Assembly: GCA_002336765.1 (NCBI GenBank)
Contig: DDES01000118.1
Coordinates: 1 to 12,037 of the forward strand
Direction of reading: 5' to 3'
DNA length: 12,037 nt
Origin: Novosphingobium sp. UBA1948
GTDB taxonomy: Bacteria; Pseudomonadota; Alphaproteobacteria; Sphingomonadales; Sphingomonadaceae
Made by a program: the position numbers and the translations under genes. The notes beneath the pieces are model-generated. The model saw nothing but the letters and a program-made list of their open reading frames with translations. It was not told where the DNA came from and searched no databases. Shown here in pieces: positions 6,321-12,037 of the stretch (positions within the stretch are counted from its first letter, which is position 1; the number at the start of each line of letters is the position of its first letter).

Positions 6321-7193
6321 ATGGGATTCGTTGAACGGCGCTGGCAGACCCCCGATGGCCTGTCGCTCTATGGCCGCGATTATGCGGGTGGCGCGGAGGC
6401 GGCGGAGCACTTGCCGGTGGTCTGCCTGCACGGGCTGACGCGCAACAGCCGCGATTTTGAATCTATCGCCGCGCATGTCGCCGGGGGCGGCTTTGCGGGT
6501 GGCGGTCGACGCGTGCTGGCGCTGGATATGCGCGGGCGCGGGCAATCGGAGCGTGACCCTGCCGAGCAATATGACGTTGCCACCTATGTCCGCGATGTGA
6601 CGGGCTGGATGGAAGCGCTGGCCATGCCGCGCGCGGTGTTCATCGGCACCTCGATGGGCGGGCTGATCACGATCGAACTCGGCGCGCAGCATCCTGAAAA
6701 GGTGGCGGCGGCGGTCATCAACGACATCGGACCGCAATTGTCGATGGTCGGGCTGGGGCGCATCGCGGGCTATGTCGGGCAGGGCGCGCCTTTGCCTGAC
6801 TGGCAGGCGGCGGCGGATGCCTGTGCGCGGATGAACGCCGATGTTTTCGCCCATTACGGGGCGGAGCAGTGGATGGGCATGGCCCGCCGCCTGTTCCGTG
6901 AGGAAGGCGGGCAGGTGGTGCTGGACTATGATCCGGCGATCGCCCGCGCGCTGGCCCGCATCGTGGCCGATCCCGATCCATGGGGCAAATGGCATGGCTT
7001 TGCCGATGCGCGCCCTGTGCTGCTGCTGCGCGGCACGGTGACCGATCTGCTCGATTTGGACGTGGCCGAGGCGATGGTGGCGGGCAAGCCGCAGGCGCGT
7101 CTGGCGCCGGTGGCGGGCGTGGGCCATGCGCCGGTGATGGACGAACCCGACGCCGTGGCGGCCATCGAGCGTTTTCTCGCCAACGTTGATTGA
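6321..7193 (+). CDS. Alpha/beta-fold hydrolase (290 aa)
   Basis: A cytoplasmic serine hydrolase (no signal peptide) that should cleave an ester, lactone, C-C or similar bond. The catalytic triad can be proposed: Ser111 in the nucleophile elbow GTSMG (109-113), Asp242 in LRGTVTD, and His269 in GVGHAPVMDEP. The oxyanion region is CLHGLTRNSRDF (35-46), and LDMRGRGQSERD (68-79) is the usual strand and turn after it. NDIGPQLSMVGLGRI (134-148) begins the cap region. The nearest enzyme types by pattern are enol-lactonase or C-C hydrolase-like members, but the substrate is not determined. ATG at 6321 is three bases after the TetR stop, with AAAAGGA inside the TetR end as ribosome binding site, so the two form an operon. 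A rho-independent terminator follows. Confidence 0.92.
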   Translation: MGFVERRWQTPDGLSLYGRDYAGGAEAAEHLPVVCLHGLTRNSRDFESIAAHVAGGGFAGGGRRVLALDMRGRGQSERDPAEQYDVATYVRDVTGWMEALAMPRAVFIGTSMGGLITIELGAQHPEKVAAAVINDIGPQLSMVGLGRIAGYVGQGAPLPDWQAAADACARMNADVFAHYGAEQWMGMARRLFREEGGQVVLDYDPAIARALARIVADPDPWGKWHGFADARPVLLLRGTVTDLLDLDVAEAMVAGKPQARLAPVAGVGHAPVMDEPDAVAAIERFLANVD

Positions 7194-7235
7194 GCGCGTC
7201 GCCCCATCAGGGGCCAAGGCAAGCTGCCACAAAGA

Positions 7236-7265
7236 AACCCCCGAGGGCCGAAGCCTTCGGGGGTT
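7236..7265. terminator. Rho-independent, probably bidirectional terminator
   Basis: Arms 7236-7247 (AACCCCCGAGGG) and 7254-7265 (CCTTCGGGGGTT) pair with one internal mismatch around a six-base loop. On the plus strand the stem runs into TTTTCTG, and on the minus strand into TTTCTTTG, so it can end both the hydrolase transcript and the convergent TonB-receptor transcript. Confidence 0.85.
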
Positions 7266-7290
7266 TTCTGTGAGAGGCTTTCTGCCTTCA

Positions 7291-7332
7291 GGTTTCCGCC
7301 GCGCCGGAGGGTCGGTTGGCGCGGCGGAAACC
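7291..7332. repeat. Perfect 15-bp inverted repeat after the TonB-receptor gene
   Basis: GGTTTCCGCCGCGCC (7291-7305) and its exact reverse complement (7318-7332) flank a 12-base loop. It begins eight bases beyond the receptor stop on the minus strand. No T-run follows it directly, so alone it is not a classic terminator; it may protect the 3' end of the receptor mRNA or work together with the T-flanked hairpin at 7236-7265. Confidence 0.85.
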
Positions 7333-7339
7333 TTGCGTA

Positions 7340-9652
7340 TCAGAAAGTGAAAGAGGCCGAAACGTAAACCTGACGCGGGTTGCCGTAATAGGCGGTCAAC
7401 ACGCCTTCCTTGCCCAGCGTGGCGGTGGGCAGGCCAGCGCCGTTCAGCCCGATGGCGCCGCTGGTGGCATTGGCTGCCACATAGGCATAGCCCGAGGTGA
7501 TGTAGCGCTTGTTGGCAAGGTTCTTGCCATAGACGCCGATCATCATGCGGCTGTCGGGCGAATGCCAGACGAGGCTCGCGTCGAGCAGCGCATAGGCGGG
7601 CTGATCGAGATAGACGTTCGGGATTTCATACTGATAGGTGGTGCTCTTGAACGAGACACCGCCGCTCAGATCGACACGGCCCTGCGGCAGGGTCACGGTG
7701 TAGGTGGCCGAAGCATTGCCGGTCCACGAAGGCGTGTTCTGCACCTTGCGGTTGGCGGCCACATCGGTCGGCACGCTGGCGATATTGGTGATATAGCTGC
7801 GATACTTGGCATCGATATAGCCCAGCGAACCGGCCAGCGACAGGTTGCCCAGCTTCACGCGGGCTTCCGCCTCGGCGCCCTGCATCCGCGCCTTGCCCGC
7901 GTTGGACACCACGCCGCAGAAGCTGGGCAGGCCCGACACGGTGCAGGCCACCGAGCCCGGGATCTGCACATCGGTGTAATCCATGCGGAAAGCGGCAAGG
8001 TTGAGGCTCAGCTTGCGGGCGAACAGGCGGGTCTTGAGGCCCAGTTCATAGTTGTTCACCGATTCGGGGCGGAAGCTCAGATATTGGCCCTGCGACACAC
8101 CGGCCGGAGCATTGACGCCCACGCCGCGCGGGTCGAAACCGCCGCCCTTGAAGCCCTGCGAATAGGTCGCATAGAGCGTGTTGTTGCCATCGGGCTTATA
8201 GGTGAGCGAGACGCGCGGGGTGAACTTGTTGAAGGTGGCATTGCCGCTGAAATTGGTGCTGGGCGCGCCAAAGGCCGTGCCCGCGCCGCCGAACACCGGC
8301 GAACCGCCGCCCAGATAGTTCTGGCGCACGATGGTCGCGCCGCGCTTGTCCCACGTGTAGCGGCCACCGGCCTCGATGCTGAACTGGTCGGTCAGCTCGT
8401 AGGTCATGTTGACGAAACCGGCCATCGTGTTGGTCTTGATGTCGGCGTTGGTGTAGGCGGCAAGGCCTGCAACCGTGGTGAACAGGCGCACGTCGAACTG
8501 GGTCAGCGCGTCGGCATCCAGATAGTAGAAGCCGGCCATGCCGTTGAAACGGCCCTTGGAATAGAGCACCTGAAGCTCCTGGCTCCACTGGTGGTTCTTG
8601 TAGAAGGCGGGCACGTCCACATCGACCAGCGCCGAGGCGTCGAAGTCGATCGGCGAGGAGCTGTCATCCTTGCGGTACGAGGTGATCGAACGCAGCGTCA
8701 GCGCGTCGTTCGGGGTGGCTTCGAGGAACAGCGACCAGCCCCATGCCTTCACATCCTGCGCGGGGCTGGTGAGGCCGCCCTGCGTGTCATACTTGTTGAC
8801 CAGCACCGGATTGCCCGAGACAAGGCCGGGGATCAGGCGGTGGCCGCCACGGGCGTTCGACGCGTCATGCGTATAGTCACCCGACAGGCGGGCGAAAATC
8901 TTGTCGCCATGCACCTCAAGGCTGCCGCGACCGGCCCAGATGTCCTTGTTGTAGTTCGACTGGCCGGTGGTCAGGTTCTTGCCGAAGCCGCCGCGCGTCA
9001 GGCGGGCCAGCGAGCCGCCGATGCGGATCAGGCCATCCTTGGTGACCGGAGTCGAGGCGGTGATGATGCCGTCGGCCTGATCATACGAGCCATAGGTGCC
9101 CTTGATCGTGGCGGTGGGCTTGTTGGCGATGCGCTTGGTCACATATTTGATCGCGCCGCCGATCGTGTTGCGGCCATAGAGCGTGCCCTGCGGGCCGCGC
9201 AGCACTTCGACGCGCTCCACATCATAGACATCGAGCACGGCGGCCTGCGGACGGTTGAGGTACACATCGTCGAGATAGAGGCCAACGCCCTGTTCAAAGC
9301 CGGAAACGGGATCCTGCTGGCCCACGCCGCGGATAAAGGCCGAGAGCGTCGAGTTGGTGCCGCGCGAGGGTTCCAGCGTGACGTTGGGCACTTCATCGGC
9401 CAGCGCGGTGATGTCGGTCACGCCCTTGGAGGCCAGCGCCTCGCCCGAGAAGGCGGTGATGGCGATCGGCACGTTCGACAGGCTTTCCGTGCGGCGACGC
9501 GCGGTGACGAGGATTTCGCCATTGGCGGCGGTGGCCTGCGGCTCATCGGCGGCGAAGGCGGGGGTGGCGAAAGTGCCCAGCGCGACCGAGCCCAGCAGGC
9601 TGATGGCCAGAAGGCGCGACGGATTACGGGTGTTAAGCGGGTTCAGGGCCAT
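7340..9652 (-). CDS. TonB-dependent outer membrane receptor (770 aa)
   Basis: An outer membrane beta-barrel that imports a ligand using energy from TonB-ExbBD. A signal peptide is seen at residues 1-34, with cleavage expected after AFA (residues 32-34). A TonB box follows (EILVTA, 46-51), then the plug domain (about 60-180) with IRGVGQQDP, GVGLYLDDVYLNRP, VERVEVLRGPQGTLYGRNT and GGAI, and a long barrel. The chain ends in phenylalanine (VSASFTF), as barrel-assembly recognition requires. Length is normal for the sphingomonad FyuA-like/CirA-like group. Two cysteines (CTVSGLPSFCG, about 574-584) are close enough to form an extracellular-loop disulfide. Start: ATG at 9652, with AAGGAG six bases upstream. 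It stands alone, with its own promoter and terminator region. Ligand unknown; group members import siderophores, vitamin B12, plant compounds or oligosaccharides. Confidence 0.95.
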   Translation of the reverse strand: MALNPLNTRNPSRLLAISLLGSVALGTFATPAFAADEPQATAANGEILVTARRRTESLSNVPIAITAFSGEALASKGVTDITALADEVPNVTLEPSRGTNSTLSAFIRGVGQQDPVSGFEQGVGLYLDDVYLNRPQAAVLDVYDVERVEVLRGPQGTLYGRNTIGGAIKYVTKRIANKPTATIKGTYGSYDQADGIITASTPVTKDGLIRIGGSLARLTRGGFGKNLTTGQSNYNKDIWAGRGSLEVHGDKIFARLSGDYTHDASNARGGHRLIPGLVSGNPVLVNKYDTQGGLTSPAQDVKAWGWSLFLEATPNDALTLRSITSYRKDDSSSPIDFDASALVDVDVPAFYKNHQWSQELQVLYSKGRFNGMAGFYYLDADALTQFDVRLFTTVAGLAAYTNADIKTNTMAGFVNMTYELTDQFSIEAGGRYTWDKRGATIVRQNYLGGGSPVFGGAGTAFGAPSTNFSGNATFNKFTPRVSLTYKPDGNNTLYATYSQGFKGGGFDPRGVGVNAPAGVSQGQYLSFRPESVNNYELGLKTRLFARKLSLNLAAFRMDYTDVQIPGSVACTVSGLPSFCGVVSNAGKARMQGAEAEARVKLGNLSLAGSLGYIDAKYRSYITNIASVPTDVAANRKVQNTPSWTGNASATYTVTLPQGRVDLSGGVSFKSTTYQYEIPNVYLDQPAYALLDASLVWHSPDSRMMIGVYGKNLANKRYITSGYAYVAANATSGAIGLNGAGLPTATLGKEGVLTAYYGNPRQVYVSASFTF

Positions 9653-9658
9653 GTCACT

Positions 9659-9664
9659 CTCCTT
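9659..9664 (-). promoter_or_regulatory. Ribosome binding site of the TonB receptor
   Basis: AAGGAG on the minus strand lies six bases before the ATG at 9652. It is a textbook-strength site, stronger than those of most other genes in the window, and it fixes the start codon. Confidence 0.85.
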
Positions 9665-9666
9665 GC

Positions 9667-9685
9667 ACGGCTTTCATGCAGCCGT
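9667..9685 (-). repeat. Short inverted repeat in the receptor mRNA leader
   Basis: ACGGCT (9667-9672) and AGCCGT (9680-9685) are exact inverted arms around a seven-base loop. In the mRNA the hairpin would end two bases before the Shine-Dalgarno sequence, so it may affect ribosome access. The short stem makes this tentative. Confidence 0.45.
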
Positions 9686-9697
9686 TCTCTGAAGGTG

Positions 9698-9726
9698 ACT
9701 TTATTGAAAGGTGAACCGCCTTTCAA
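9698..9726 (-). promoter_or_regulatory. Candidate TonB-receptor promoter with embedded palindromic operator
   Basis: On the minus strand TTGAAA (9721-9726) and TAAAGT (9698-9703) are 17 bases apart, giving a leader of roughly 39 bases. The same DNA holds a perfect inverted repeat TTGAAAGG-N7-CCTTTCAA (9704-9726) that includes the whole -35 box and fills the spacer up to the -10 box. A dimeric regulator bound there would block RNA polymerase. A second, imperfect symmetry (ATTTCATG to CATAGAAAT, 9733-9754) lies just upstream. Which regulator binds is unknown. Confidence 0.6.
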
Positions 9727-9805
9727 CTTCCAATTTCATGTCGGGCATAGAAATAGGTCCCGACCGTGGCGCGGGAGCAACAGGGGGGCGGCAAAAGCGG
9801 GAGAA

Positions 9806-11611
9806 TCAGTGGATCAGCGCGGTGCGCAAAGGCTGCGCCACCGAGGCAGCGACTGCGGTGGCGGCCGGCACCACCACGGGCGGCACGTCGCGACCCTGAT
9901 GCTGGGCCAGCCATGCCGGATAGGCGTCGGCGGGCATCGGCCGCGCCAGCAGATAGCCCTGCAACTCGTCGCAACCCAGCGAGGTGAGGCGGGCCATTTG
10001 CTCGGCGCTCTCAACCCCTTCGGCAATCACCTTGCGGCCCAGCGCGCGCGAAACGCTGACCACCGCGCCCAGCATGGCCTCGCCGCGTTCATCGGTGCCG
10101 ATGGCGCTCACCAGCGAGCGGTCGATCTTGACCGTGTCGAAATCCAGCCGCGCCAGTTGCGAGAGATTGGAATAGCCAACGCCGAAATCGTCGATGGCGA
10201 TGGCAATGCCCGCCTTGCGCAGCGCGCCGACCCTTTCGGCGGTGCGGTCGAAATCGGCCATCGCGGTGCCTTCGGTGATTTCCAGCTCGATCAGCGCCGG
10301 ATCCAGCCCGTGATCGCGCAACAGACCCATCACATAGGACGCCAGCCCCGCGCGCTCGAATTGCACCGGCGAGACATTGACGGCCACCTTGGTCGGCATT
10401 CCGGCATCGGCCCAATACCGCGCCTGACGCACCGCCATGCGCAGGATGCTCTCGCCCAGCGCGATCATCAGCCCGCATTGTTCGGCCACGCGGATAAAGG
10501 TTTCGGGCGGCACCGGCCCCAGTCCGGGGCAATCCCAGCGCACCAGAGCCTCTACACCCGTCACCGCCTTGGTGCGGGCATTGACCTTGGGCTGGTAATG
10601 CAGGGTCAGCAGATCATCGACCACGGCCAGATGCAATTCGCGCTCGATCAGCGCGCGTTCCTCGGCCCTGTCGCGCAGCGAGGCGTCGAAAAAGGCATAG
10701 GTTGATCCGCCCAGTTCCTTGGCCCGCATCATCGCGATGTCGGCATAGGTCAGCAACTGGTCGGGGTCGGTGGTGTCGTCGGGCAGGCGGGCGATGCCGA
10801 TGCTGGCGCTGATGAACAGCTCCTTGTGCTGGACAGCAAAGCTCTCGTCCAGCGCCTGCTCAATGCGTTCGACTACGGTGGTCAGCGCGCCGCGCTCGCA
10901 GGCATGGGGCAACAGGATGATAAATTCGTTTCCGCCCAGCCGCGACACCACCGGCCGAGTCGGGCAATCGGGGCTCAACTCGCCAAGATGGGTCAGGCCG
11001 CCGTCGATGTCGGCCGGGGTGAGGCCCAGCCCGTCGCGGATCAACCGCTGGCCCACCTGTCGCAGCAGGTCGTCGCCCGCGTCCTGACCGACGCTGTCGT
11101 TGATGCGCTTGAAACCGTCGATATCGATGAACAGCATCGCGCCGGCGCAATTGCCGGCGCCCTTGGCGCGGGCCAGATTCTGGATGTGGCGCAAGGCCGC
11201 GCGATTGGGCAGGCCCGTCACCGGATCGATATAGGCCAGCATGTTCATGCGCAGCACATTGCTGTTGATGCGCTCGGCCATGGCGCGGAAGCCATCGGCC
11301 AGATCGCCCACCTCGCAAGAGCAATCGATTTCAACCGGGCGCGAATAGTCGCCTTGCCCCAGCGCCAGCGTGCTGCGATGCAATTCGTTAATCATGCCGG
11401 AAAGCCGGGAAGCGGCCAGATAGTTCACCAGCGGCGGCAGGCCCAGCGCCAGCACCAGCGCCAGCCAGCCGGTCTCGGAGGGAAGGCTGCCGGTCAAACC
11501 GATCGTCAAGGCCGCCACCAGCAGGCTCATCACCAGCGCCATCAGCGCAAAGCGCAGGGGAATGCTGTTCAATCCCCGGCCTTTTGCCCTGATTTTACGG
11601 CGCTGCGCCAT
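9806..11611 (-). CDS. Membrane GGDEF-EAL protein, probable c-di-GMP phosphodiesterase (601 aa)
   Basis: An inner membrane protein controlling cyclic di-GMP. Order: two transmembrane helices (about 20-42 and 46-66), a HAMP-like linker (about 67-120), GGDEF domain (about 122-312), EAL domain (about 320-570), and an alanine/valine/proline-rich tail. In the GGDEF domain FIDIDGFKRIND (161-172) is intact but the signature reads GGNEF (226-230), with Asn228 in place of the acidic metal ligand, and no RxxD inhibitory site precedes it. Roughly 25 extra residues (about 193-218) lie just before the signature. The EAL site looks complete: EAL 354-356, Asn412, EITE 444-447, DDFG 474-477, Lys495, Glu531, Gln551. 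So phosphodiesterase activity is expected and cyclase activity is not. Start ATG 11611 has AGGGGG five bases upstream. Single-gene unit. Confidence 0.93.
   Translation of the reverse strand: MAQRRKIRAKGRGLNSIPLRFALMALVMSLLVAALTIGLTGSLPSETGWLALVLALGLPPLVNYLAASRLSGMINELHRSTLALGQGDYSRPVEIDCSCEVGDLADGFRAMAERINSNVLRMNMLAYIDPVTGLPNRAALRHIQNLARAKGAGNCAGAMLFIDIDGFKRINDSVGQDAGDDLLRQVGQRLIRDGLGLTPADIDGGLTHLGELSPDCPTRPVVSRLGGNEFIILLPHACERGALTTVVERIEQALDESFAVQHKELFISASIGIARLPDDTTDPDQLLTYADIAMMRAKELGGSTYAFFDASLRDRAEERALIERELHLAVVDDLLTLHYQPKVNARTKAVTGVEALVRWDCPGLGPVPPETFIRVAEQCGLMIALGESILRMAVRQARYWADAGMPTKVAVNVSPVQFERAGLASYVMGLLRDHGLDPALIELEITEGTAMADFDRTAERVGALRKAGIAIAIDDFGVGYSNLSQLARLDFDTVKIDRSLVSAIGTDERGEAMLGAVVSVSRALGRKVIAEGVESAEQMARLTSLGCDELQGYLLARPMPADAYPAWLAQHQGRDVPPVVVPAATAVAASVAQPLRTALIH
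11139..11160. repeat. Strong inverted repeat inside the GGDEF-EAL coding region
   Basis: GCGCCGGC (11139-11146) and GCCGGCGC (11153-11160) are exact inverted arms around six bases. They encode the linker just before the FIDIDGFK metal site. Probably codon-driven, but the mRNA could fold here. Confidence 0.6.
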
Positions 11612-11716
11612 TTAAACCCCCTGCACGCCACAAGCAAAGTGACGTCTTTGACGGCTATGCGCTTTCAGCCTTTGTGGTATGCTTAAACTGCCGGTACGGG
11701 TTAGAGCCTAGGCGGG

Positions 11717-12037
11717 TCAGGGATCCTGCCGGTCGGCCTCGTCGTCGATCCACAGATTATGGGCGTCGATGCGCAGGCGGGTGAAGGCTTGCGCGGCCTG
11801 GGCGCGGGCGCTGGCTTCGGCGCGGAAGGCGTCATGCGCCATGCGTTCGGCCAGCAGCACGTCGGACAGGTCGATCTCGCCCAACTGGTGCCCGCGGCGG
11901 GTCTTGGCGAGCGTCGCCACCTGCGCATCGAGCGCGGCGCGGGCGCGGGCCCATGCGGCCTGCGTCGCCTCGGCCTCGGCCAGATCGGCCTCGGCCACTT
12001 CCTCGATGTCGCGGCGGGTGGCTTGCAGATCGGCCTG
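11717..12037 (-). CDS. TolC/CzcC-type outer membrane efflux protein, C-terminal fragment
   Basis: The last 106 codons of a gene that starts beyond the right edge. The piece is alanine-, arginine- and glutamate-rich and would form long helices (QADLQATRRDIEEVAEADLA and onward). LGEIDLSDVLLAERM matches the conserved TolC-family segment (x-x-G-E-I-x-L-x-D-V-L-x-A-x-R) that begins the last periplasmic helix, and the end RLRIDAHNLWIDDEADRQDP resembles CzcC/CusC-like members. Such proteins are the outer membrane channel of tripartite pumps, including metal-exporting RND systems. The partner pump genes would be expected off the window. A GTG at 11998 is an internal codon, not the start, because the frame stays open to 12037. 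The GGDEF-EAL gene follows 105 bp downstream on the same strand with no obvious terminator between. Confidence 0.75.
   Translation of the reverse strand, partial: QADLQATRRDIEEVAEADLAEAEATQAAWARARAALDAQVATLAKTRRGHQLGEIDLSDVLLAERMAHDAFRAEASARAQAAQAFTRLRIDAHNLWIDDEADRQDP

Noticed and set aside
5649..7232. A 527-codon minus-strand frame opposite TetR and hydrolase
   Set aside because: Mirror frame of two confidently assigned genes; no domain and no plausible start context.
7316..10705. A 1129-codon open frame on the plus strand, antisense to the TonB receptor and part of the GGDEF-EAL gene
   Set aside because: Its composition (Arg, His, Gly, Ala, Gln, Asp throughout) and lack of any motif are typical of a mirror frame. 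It stays open because the sense genes rarely use TTA, CTA or TCA codons. The minus-strand genes have full domain motifs.
11635..11650. CAAAG-N6-CTTTG inverted repeat upstream of the GGDEF-EAL gene
   Set aside because: Five-base arms only, and I could not place a promoter around it; too weak to list as an operator.
1..12037. CRISPR arrays, insertion sequences, integrases, tRNA or rRNA genes
   Set aside because: I looked on both strands and saw no spaced repeat array, transposase motif, terminal inverted repeat pair, or tRNA-like cloverleaf with a T-loop signature.

Overview
This is a GC-rich bacterial chromosome segment. Protein families, gene style and codon use all suggest an alphaproteobacterium of the Sphingomonadales (Novosphingobium/Sphingobium type). 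The clues are a Spinster-like MFS carrier, a large TonB-dependent receptor, a group III truncated hemoglobin and tightly overlapping genes. That placement is inferred from sequence style, not from a search. I see no tRNA, rRNA, CRISPR array, insertion sequence or phage gene. The window looks like ordinary chromosome, with one catabolic or transport-like accessory module in the middle.

Layout. (1) 1-107 (+): the last codons of a GNAT acetyltransferase. (2) 94-2266 (-): a compact four-gene run, read right to left: truncated hemoglobin, a small membrane protein resembling a degenerate GDT1/UPF0016 protein, 6-phosphogluconolactonase, Nudix hydrolase. The first and last gene pairs overlap by four bases (ATGA, GTGA), which implies translational coupling. 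(3) 2267-2606: a divergent control region, then (+) a low-molecular-weight protein tyrosine phosphatase (2607-3080) and an AI-2E/PerM-family membrane protein (3141-4205). (4) 4202-7193: an MFS transporter (-) diverging from a TetR regulator plus an alpha/beta hydrolase (+). The 118-bp shared promoter region is AT-rich compared with its surroundings. (5) 7194-7339: a terminator zone between convergent genes. (6) 7340-9652 (-): a TonB-dependent outer membrane receptor with a clear signal peptide, TonB box and ribosome binding site, and a palindrome lying across its promoter. (7) 9806-11611 (-): a membrane-bound GGDEF-EAL protein with a degenerate GGNEF motif and an intact EAL site, probably a c-di-GMP phosphodiesterase. 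(8) 11717-12037 (-): the C-terminus of a TolC/CzcC-type outer membrane efflux protein that runs off the window.

How the parts may work together. The TetR, MFS, hydrolase and TonB-receptor genes could form one substrate-responsive module: outer membrane uptake by the receptor, inner membrane passage by the MFS carrier, hydrolysis of an ester, lactone or similar bond by the hydrolase, and control by TetR. The substrate cannot be read from the sequence. The hemoglobin-led operon joins an oxygen/NO-type heme protein with pentose-phosphate/Entner-Doudoroff metabolism and nucleotide clean-up. This may be a stress or redox theme, or only genome compaction.

The most notable points are the palindrome over the TonB-receptor promoter, the overlapping back-to-back promoters between the MFS and TetR genes, the GGNEF substitution with an insertion in the same domain, and the GDT1-like protein that lacks the family's signature acidic motif. 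I did not find a clearly new defence or mobile system.
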